DNA of 15,280 nt from Pleurotus djamor (Eukaryota; Basidiomycota; Agaricomycetes; Agaricales; Pleurotaceae), in contig JAPEVF010001022.1 in assembly GCA_029747585.1 (NCBI GenBank), positions 1 through 15,280 on the forward strand. The letters run 5' to 3'. Of this stretch, positions 8,242-15,280 are shown in pieces. Position numbers and translations under genes: made by a program. Each line of letters opens with the position of its first letter. Position 1 is the first letter of the stretch. Under the pieces are notes generated by a model. It saw only the letters and a list, made by a program, of their open reading frames with translations. It made no database searches and was not told where the DNA came from.

Positions 8242-9998
8242 ATGGCCCGCACCAAAGTCCAGCCAGCACATAAGAGCACAGACGGGACTACCCCTCACGT
8301 CCCCCTCGCTGATCCTGCTCCGGCAGGCTCTGTTCCAAAGAAAGCCGTCCCAAAAAAGCAGCAGGGGAGAGCAAAAACCGTCGAGCAAACCGCGTCATCC
8401 ATTGAGTGGGTCTGCCCCTCCATCCCGCACGTCGCAGACCAATCCGTAAGCGAAAATATCACCGTAGGACTGATCTTCATCGTGGACTGACCTGATTTCT
8501 CGATCGCGCTTCATCTAGCTCTGCTCTGGCTGTCACAACGGCGGCGATCTGGTCTTCTGCGATCTATGCCCGCTAGCCGTCTGCTACTCCCTCCCAGAGG
8601 ACATCCCAAGAAAAGGGTGCATGGTCATCGTCTCAGATGATGTTGGACCCCTCCATTTCATATGCCCTCGCTGCCACATCGATAACACGAGGCACAAACC
8701 CGGAACGTTTGATCAACGAGGTGTTCCTTACTGGGTGCGTGCTCAGACCCAACGTGACGCCAACGCTTTTTGACCGGCACCTTTAACAGGGATTCTATAC
8801 CCGGGAAGAGCCTCTCAAGGGTTTCCTCGTCGACCTGCAGCATTCCATGCTCGAGTTTTTCCCCCGTTTGAACGCGAAGACCACCGTCCTGTTGCAGATC
8901 GCGCTGGATGGCTGCGAACATAATAACGAACCATTTTCCGATACCTACCACCATCTCTTCGGTTACTTCGGTAGGGACGAAGGGCAACTTAAAGCTGCAA
9001 GTATTACTTTCGATCTGGCCCATGACCCTCATGGCTACGAAGACAAGGTGTCCGAGGCCGTTGACCTCATATCTGAGTGATCATCCCTTTTTTTATCGAT
9101 CAGACCGCGTTTTAATGATTACGTAGACCTGGCGTTGAGCGCGTAATGGTTTTCTTCATCGGTCACAATTCGGTTGGCGGTTGCATCCAATACTCACCGG
9201 TCCGCAAGAACGCGAGGGGGGTCATCCTCGATGAAGGCGCAAGTGATGAGCCGAAGCGGGTGAGTACCCATCCCTCCGCCTCTAATCGTACGGATCTCAT
9301 TGTCACCAGGTGCTTGGTCGCGTTTTTCCTGAAAGACTGTTGGTCGCGTTGAAGAAGATCGCGCGCACTACAATGTTTTTCTTCGTTTGCCAAGGTGCTG
9401 ACGGCCATCCTGAGACGCGTAAATGGATGCTTGACGCGGTGAGGAGGTGAGTTTATACTATTTCCAATACGTACGGTTTGGTAAACTAAGCCCGCCCAGT
9501 CGTTATTTTCAGGAGATCGTGTCCTTTGGCGCCCCCTCCCTCCAGCCTGATTGGGCAAGGGGGTTCGTCAGCCAGTTTGGACGGAGGTTTTACCTCGAAA
9601 GCGCTCGATTCCCAGAACTCCTTCCTGACGTCTTATTGGCCAGCCCTCGTCTTGGGCCGTCTACGGACGTTTTCCTCTACGCCGTCGACCCTAAAGACGC
9701 CCAAAACGTCCTCCGCCGTCGCTACTATTGGGCTCAATCGCGCTGTGCACCGTACGGGGCTAGACTTCCAGTTCGCTGCCCCCAATGTGGGTGCATGCAA
9801 ACTCTTCGTATTTCCGTTTCAGAGCAAAATCCGGTGAAGCTTTTGACCACCTGTAGGTATCGCGAGGAGGCGGAAACCCCAGGCGCGCTCGCGGTCCCGT
9901 GCGATTACCGCGTCCTCGAAGACCCTCCTGTTGGTCGTTCCCGCGGTGGTGAGGGAAGAATGGGCGAATGGTTTTTCGAAGAGTACATATGCATTTGA
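8242..9998 (+). CDS. PHD-like zinc finger protein with a possible caspase/CHAT-like domain (491 aa)
   Basis: Six exons: 8242-8445, 8519-8734, 8790-9076, 9127-9259, 9310-9446, 9500-9998; all five introns (50-73 nt) keep phase and the sum is exactly 492 codons. The ATG has a strong start context (CCGCCACCATGG). Residues 1-60 are basic and disordered. Residues 70-121 form a PHD-like zinc finger: C70, C73, C82, C85, C90, then C117, C120 and H121. From about 150 to 400 the order of predicted elements suits the caspase/CHAT fold: a strand VLLQIALDG, a helix before a strand VMVFFIGH with H249, then a strand MFFFVCQG with C307. After that comes FGAPSLQPDWARGFVSQFG. C419, C422, C444 and C460 make a C-terminal zinc patch. 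The zinc fingers are seen directly; the peptidase reading is inference from H/C placement. A job in chromatin targeting or processing of transposon proteins is conceivable. Confidence 0.8.
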
Positions 9999-10145
9999 TT
10001 TTTTCAGTCTTCATACTTTTTTTTTTTAACTCCGCCCCTCTTTACCCCCTGTACTCGTACCTACGTCCCCTATCTACGTTCACGTGTTTTACCGTGTGAA
10101 TATCTTTTGCCTAAACTTCCGCACCGTTCCGAAGCTCCCCCCGCC
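9999..10145 (+). promoter_or_regulatory. Short intergenic region upstream of the TET/JBP gene
   Basis: The 147-bp gap holds a T-run (10018-10027), a C/T-rich tract and a CACGTG at 10081-10086, the same core as in the repeats at 8081 and 8150. It must include the terminator of the gene before it and the promoter of the gene after it. No TATA box is evident. Confidence 0.4.
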
Positions 10146-11398
10146 ATGCCGGCAGCCCGTCATTCACGCGAGCCAAGGCGGATTAACAACCCCAGCTCTT
10201 ACTATTCAGAACATGACATTATAAAACGCCTTCGCAAGAATATATTCTTTGGTGGAAACGAGTGCGTTTGTTAGTTCTCCTTGACTTAGCCTGTTGCTTA
10301 CCTCGAGTCCCCCTCAGGCGCGTACCTTCTGTCTGGCAGAGCATTGACCTCCGCAGAATAACTTCTATCATCTCTTCTGCGTGTCAGAACACCGGTGAGA
10401 AAGGTTCAATCGCTTTCAAAACGGCTCTGACTTTCTCAAGTGGAACTGCCGGTGTCAATGGAACGGTTAAAGAAGGCCACGCGGGAAAAGCGGACCAAGG
10501 TACTGTCAACGGTTGCCCTTGGGGAAGTTGACTCTCCCATGAGGCTGGTCACCTCCGACGGATATCCGGTGCTCTACCATCTACCCGGTATATACAGCCG
10601 CAAGAGTCAGGTGAGAAGTTTCACAGCCGGAGGTGCCGTCCCCTGTTAACGCGTACTTATAGATGGATATGGCAAACGCTAGCATTTCCCTTTCCCCCGT
10701 CCTGGGTCGTGGTGATTCATGGAGGGACGATCGGCGATTTGTTATCGAGAGGCCTGGTGACGTCTATCCGCACGGCTGCGAAAATTTTTCTGCCGCCTGG
10801 TTTGCCACAGGACAGCACGTGAGTCAGCCCCCGTTTTCCGTTTCTTATCTCATCTTGTTTCTAGAAAAAACCCGACCCTCCGAAGCCGTCATCCAGTCTG
10901 CGAAAAACAGAGCTGCACGAGGAGGCGGCTGAGTCGTGGCTTCAGTCCTCTGTCGTGGGTCACCAAACTGCCAATATACTCATTGGAATCCTTCACCACG
11001 AGTCCTACTTGCATGCTGCCCGGGATCTTCAGGCTCTTCGAGCATCGTCTGATGAAGAAACCTCCAAGTGGGCGAGGCTGTGGAAGTCGGTTTTCACGGC
11101 GATATCCGTCATAGGTAACAGATATTGCGACGAGCACACCGATAGCAAAGGTGACTTGCACCAGTTTGACATTCTGTTGAACACGGGCACCGCAGAGAAT
11201 GAGCTTTTATTGTCACAGCTCAAGGCCCGCATCCGATACGACCCGGGTACCGCCGTCGTCTTTTCAGGCCGCCTGTTTCTACACGAGGTTCCCCCGTGGC
11301 AAGTAGGAGAAAGGGTCGGGCACGCGTTCTTCATGCAGAAGGAGGTTCAAATACGGTACAATAAGCGATCCGTTCCTTATCCCAATCCCATCCACTAG
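10146..11398 (+). CDS. TET/JBP family 2-oxoglutarate/Fe(II) DNA dioxygenase (350 aa)
   Basis: The family oxidises 5-methylcytosine or thymine in DNA to hydroxymethyl and further products, in the nucleus, using Fe(II) and 2-oxoglutarate. Five exons: 10146-10261, 10318-10394, 10441-10610, 10663-10818, 10865-11398; introns of 46-56 nt keep phase and give exactly 351 codons. The catalytic core is in exon 5. H264 and D266 (in CDEHTDSKG) form the HxD iron motif, H313 (in GRLFLHEV) is the distal iron histidine, and R323 (in VGERV) is the expected 2-oxoglutarate ligand; GTAVVFSG and AFFMQKEV flank them as in the family. No CXXC domain is present, and the N-terminal ~40 residues are basic. Nothing is truncated and all ligands are present, so it should be active. 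Which base it oxidises cannot be told from sequence. Confidence 0.88.
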
Positions 11399-11447
11399 CG
11401 GAGCCTAATAGAACGGGTTCTTGCGCTCGCCTTTTCTTGCCTCCCCC

Positions 11448-14400
11448 ATGGCCAAACAGACGGGCGTCTTTCGCCTGAAGGAGAAGAAAGCTGGCGTGAA
11501 AGAAGTCTTATACAAGAATTATGACTCTGGACGACGTCTAAAAGTGGTGAATCACCCGAAGACTGCCACTCCGCGTCCCACTGAGCGCGGTAGAAGTCCT
11601 CTTCCATCGACCCCGAGTGGAGGGGGTCCATCACAGATTTTTGGCGAGACCTACTTGTTAGTTCCCCAGGATATTGAAAACTTGAACGAAGATATGAGGG
11701 AAGATTACTTTCCTCCTCCTGATCCGTTGCTCCCAAACCGGCGATTCAATCGAAATGTAAGCGCGACGTTTGCTCTGATCTGGTCGAATTGGACTAAACT
11801 TATGGTCAGACGCCTGCAGAATACCTCAGAGCATGGCTGGGCCGTCGTTCCCAAGACTTGAAGCTGCTTCTGTCTTTGGAATCCCCGTCCGGTGAAGATT
11901 GCGCCCATTGTGATTCTAGCAAAGTCGAACTATTCCGTTGCGTCGACTGTCTTGGCGGAGAAATGCTCTGCTCGGGGTGCTGCCTTCAAAGGCACTCAAG
12001 AAACCCATTCCACCGTATCCAGCGGTGGTCTGCGGACGGTATTTTCACCAAGACTTCGCTCAAAGAGCTAGGTCTTATCATCAAGTTGGGACATGGCGGG
12101 AAGAATTGCCCCAGGCGAGAAAAAATTGTGCCTATCTTCAGCAATGGTGGGTTTTTGATTTTATCTCAGGGCCGTCAGGTCTGACGGTGGCCACCGCTCA
12201 GTGCAAAAACAGCTCGTCATCGTCCATACCACTGGGGTCCACCTCTGTACCGTCGAGTGGTGCGCGTGCCTCAGTGCTGAAGGTCATTACGAACAGTTGA
12301 TGAAATCGCGGCTCTTCCCTGCGACGATCGAGTCGCCTTCGACGGCCTTTACTTTTGAGCTCCTTGAAGAGCTTCACCTACAACGTGTCGAATGCAAATC
12401 GTCGTCGTCGGCTTTTTACAGCTTGCTGAGGCGTCGAACTAGCCCAGACGGCCTTGACGACGTACCGGTGAGTCTCTTATCGTGTCTCTCTCCTCTTATG
12501 ATGCTCAACTTCGTCTAGGATAGGGAGAGGGAGATGGAGCGCATTTCCCGATGCTTCAGGGATTTACAGGCTCGAATGGCGTCCGGCGTCTTCAACGAGA
12601 CCAAGGTTTTCCCCGGCATGCTAGCTCTGTTTTGCCCCGCTTGTCCCCAGCCCGGCAGGAACATAACTCCACGGACCCATACGCCTGACGATCCTGATTG
12701 GATGCTTGTTCCAATCCTCTGTGCCGACGGAAACTTCAAGTTTGATCATCTTCGCCTGAAGTCATCACAAAATGAAGTTCTTCTACGTGACGGGCTGGCT
12801 TACCTCGTCACCTCATCGACCTACGAATCACACCTCGAAGCCACCCATGAGAAGCAACAACGTTCAACTTGTGCCAACCACAAGGCAGTGAATCTCTCCG
12901 GTCGGTCCTCCAAGGCTCACCTAGACATGACGGGCATCGGCGCTCTTTCTTGCGCCAGGCACGGCTTTTTTGTTCCTCACTCAGTGGTAAACTTCAAAAA
13001 AGGCGAACAGTAAGTCAGTCTCTGAGACTACCTTTCTTTGCACTGACGTCGTGTTTACAGGCAAAAAAACATGGACTTTGCCGTGTCCGAATCGCTGAAA
13101 TTCTTTGAAGACATGCGGGGCCCCGGCGACTTGCAAGTCCCGGGATTTCTTCTGTGTTATGACGTCATGTGTCAATACGGGGTCCATCTTGAAGAGCGGC
13201 TGGACGATGGGTTTTACTTGTTCAAGCCCAAGTTCCCTATTGGCAAAGCCGTCGGCAAGTTTCACCTTGGAGCTCACGTTGACGGCTGTTACTGTCTGTA
13301 CAGTCTCAATTTTATTCGAGGAGCGGGCCAAACTGACGGCGAGAGGATTGAATCCCTCTGGGCGCAACTAAACAAAATCGCGGGGCCTACTAGGCCCATG
13401 ACCCTAGCTCATCGACAGGAAATCATCGACGACTGCATCGCCGACTCGAACTGGAAGAAGCTCCTGGGCTTGCGTGAGTGATATCTCTGCTTCTTTCTGC
13501 AATTTCGTTCTTTCAACCTCGTTTCCTCTAGCACAATTTTTGGTTAAAAAATGGCTGAACGCTAAGAAAATGCACGTGGTCATGGAATGCGCACTGTCGG
13601 AGCTCAGATGTAGGATTGGGGAGAAGGAGCTAGCCGCTTGGGATGAAGCAGTCGAGGAAGCTTACTCATGCCGCGGCAATAGCTTGCTGATTTTTGACCG
13701 CAAGGAGGGACCAGGTACGTCTCCGCTCCATCGCGCCCTTCCTTGCTTCCTTGACTGACGCCTAGTTTTGTAGTGAAAACCGTCCGAAAAGTTCAGTTGG
13801 AAATTTCCGAGGAGGAGGGAAACACCGCGTCCGTCGTTGGTGGGGCAGATCACGTCGCAGACGGTCTATCCATACAAGACGCTCAGTGAGTTACCTTTCA
13901 AAAGCGACAACGCGGGTCCTGAACCCCAGCGTAGATGTGTCCTCAAAGCCAAGATTGCCTCGCTGGGAGAAGGCCTTACCCCCTCACAAAAATTGGACAT
14001 CTCGCGGCGACGCAATCGGTTGGGTATCCGCATACGAAAATTCAATGCAAGGGCCGTGAAGATGATGGGCAACGGAGATTCTGCTGACCTTGTTGAGACT
14101 GACGGTGATGCAACGGGGGAGTTGAATGTCATGGACGAAGAACGCGACGATGACGACGAAGACTGGGCCGATGCACTTGAGGCTGGTCAAAACGAGCAAG
14201 AAGCGCTGGAGGTTGAAGGCACGGAGGACGACGAAGATGGAGGGCTCACGGAAGATACTAACGCTGGGTTTCCCGAAGATTCAAGGCTCTTCCTGCCCTC
14301 ATCGTTCTCTTTACCAGACAGGAAGAATATGGGAATGGCGGACTTAGCGGAGAAAGAGCTTAGGCTTCGGTTGGCTCAGGTCGATGAAATTCTTCAAAGC

Positions 14401-15100
14401 CTCCGCGTCGCTCTTGGAGAAAAGTCCCTCCGTTTCAGAAAACAAGTGCGACAAAACCGTGCCCAAAAGGACGTCACCCGCGCCTGGGCTGGGGTGCGAT
14501 CCTACGAGGCCCGGGCCAACCTGCAAGTTGACAAATACGAGCAGGCGCTGCGGTGCATATCAAGCCTGAGTCCCGAGGAGGGTGCGAAGTGGGAAAAGAT
14601 CGACCGTTCAAAACATCTGCAGATGAAGGGTGACGTTGAGCACGCGAATAGGTACGGTCAACAAAATCACACGTTGCCTTGGTTCTGGAGGACTGGCCCA
14701 AACATCTCAGCCGAAACGGAAGATAGCCCTCAGTTGTTGGAGTGTGAGTGATATGGGCCGGGCAGTTGAACGAACTGTTTCGCTAATGATTATTCCAGAT
14801 TATCGTATCAACTACGTCAGAGCCAAGGCTAGGGTTGACCGTTGGTCAGAGGAGGTTTGCTTACTGGAGAAGGAGATGAACCGGACGGTAGAGTCGTTCT
14901 TGTACGACGCTTCGCGGTGGGCGCGTATGGCGGACGATCAGTCCCTTTCCCCTGGTGGTCGAGCCTTCTGTTTAAAGAGTGCGCGTACTTGGGCGACTAG
15001 GGCTAAGAAAACACAGGCTTTCTTCCATACCTACCAGCGACTTCGACCCTCGCTCGTCTCTAGATCAGACAGCCCAACCCCGGCGGAGCGATCTGCCTAG
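11448..15100 (+). CDS. KDZ-family transposase with CxC2 cysteine cluster (1,073 aa)
   Basis: Catalyses cut-and-paste movement of the element with an RNase H-fold core. Nine exons: 11448-11756, 11810-12146, 12202-12467, 12519-13009, 13061-13473, 13532-13714, 13774-13885, 13935-14743, 14799-15100; eight introns of 49-59 nt keep phase for exactly 1,074 codons. After a basic start, the CxC2 cluster begins at C134, C137, C147, C150, C157, C160, C161 and H165, and goes on through LGHGGKNCP and VHTTGVHLCTVEWCAC. The core shows D440 (HLDMTG), C449-x2-H452, the family signature GEQQKNMDFA (466-475), YDVMCQ with D502, FHLGAHVDGCYC (535-546), and TDGERIESLW with E562 and E565. D440, D502 and E562 or E565 are the likely catalytic acids. 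The C-terminal third has an acidic stretch and long helices that are likely coiled coil. No stop or frameshift is seen, so the enzyme should be functional. Confidence 0.9.
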
Positions 15101-15144
15101 TTTTCTTAGTTTGTTGGTGCCAAATTTTGTCATCCTCTCGAGCT

Positions 15145-15280
15145 GTAGCTGACGCTGTTTTCTTAGTCGTTTTTATCCGTCCAGCGGACGCAGGTGAGTT
15201 TGCGACGGATATTTTCGCTTTGTCCCGTAGCTGACGCTGTTTTCTTAGTCGTTTTTATCCGTCCAGCGGACGCAGGTGAG
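15145..15280. repeat. 54-bp direct repeat, period 82 bp, cut by the window edge
   Basis: The 54 bases at 15145-15198 recur without change at 15227-15280. Each copy starts GTAGCTGACGCTG and contains the palindrome CGTCC-AGC-GGACG and the end CAGGTGAG. The 28-bp spacer between them is seen only once in the window. Just past the transposase stop, this suits subterminal repeats of the transposon, and more copies may follow. Confidence 0.85.

Larger units (their letters stand above)
8052..15280 (+). mobile_element. KDZ-class DNA transposon carrying a TET/JBP gene
   Basis: Three genes on the same strand (zinc-finger/caspase-like protein, TET/JBP dioxygenase, KDZ transposase) lie 147 and 49 bp apart, with repeats at both flanks. 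Linkage of TET/JBP genes to KDZ (Kyakuja, Dileera, Zisupton) transposases is established for basidiomycetes. Here all three reading frames are intact after splicing, so the copy is young or still functional. Exact ends and target-site duplications are not visible: the left limit is a guess from the 8052 repeats (the 7113 array is an alternative) and the right end lies beyond the window. Confidence 0.75.

Noticed and set aside
9447..9502. Alternative splice ending at the CAG before GAGATC in the first transposon gene
   Set aside because: With the strong GTGAGT donor it gives the wrong frame. The acceptor at 9499 restores the frame that encodes the C-terminal zinc patch.
11350..11460. Fusion of the dioxygenase and the transposase through an intron
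   Set aside because: The candidate intron ending at the TAG at 11396-11398 leads straight into a stop, and the frames otherwise differ.
7113..15280. Left structured repeats and right 54-bp repeats as terminal inverted repeats of one element
   Set aside because: They share only short pieces (CGTCCAG, GGAC, AAAAAC). That is too little to call an inverted terminal repeat.

Overview
The window looks like a draft contig from a basidiomycete fungus, most likely an Agaricomycete. Every convincing gene is split by short introns of about 46-73 nt with GT..AG ends and CTRAY-like branch sites. The rightmost gene is a KDZ-family transposase with its CxC2 cysteine cluster, and beside it lies a TET/JBP dioxygenase, a pairing known from established work on basidiomycete genomes. 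Species cannot be named. Two unresolved bases (3291, 8072) both sit beside homopolymers.

Left half (1-6788): the first ~190 bases are a small tandem and inverted repeat cluster. A ten-exon minus-strand gene (611-4744) encodes an unrecognised protein of about 1,200 residues. It contains Ser-rich repeats, acidic stretches, an HMG-like helical patch and a tandemly duplicated exon-intron unit. Its frame is broken only at the N at 3291, which looks like a sequence error. Two further small minus-strand genes (5322-5954 and 6223-6788) are unrecognised.

Middle (6789-8241): no convincing protein gene. This stretch holds four 65-nt repeats (7113-7441). Each can fold into two hairpins, and the stems differ between copies by compensatory base changes, which suggests a structured RNA or a selected hairpin. 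Further right are two copies of a 20-bp sequence, each followed by a TCACGTGA palindrome, just upstream of the transposon genes.

Right half (8242-15280): three plus-strand genes in a row, all rebuilt here as uninterrupted reading frames. Gene 1 (8242-9998, 491 aa) has a PHD-like zinc finger, then a region whose His and Cys placement resembles the caspase/CHAT peptidase fold, then a C-terminal zinc-binding patch. Gene 2 (10146-11398, 350 aa) is a TET/JBP 5-methylpyrimidine dioxygenase with its metal and 2-oxoglutarate ligands in place. Gene 3 (11448-15100, 1,073 aa) is the KDZ transposase, starting 49 bp after the dioxygenase stop. A 54-bp direct repeat (period 82 bp) follows and runs off the window edge. 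I read this block as one largely complete KDZ transposon that carries a DNA-modification enzyme and a possible protease-like chromatin-binding protein. Gene structures were worked out by hand from splice signals and codon phase; no database search was possible.
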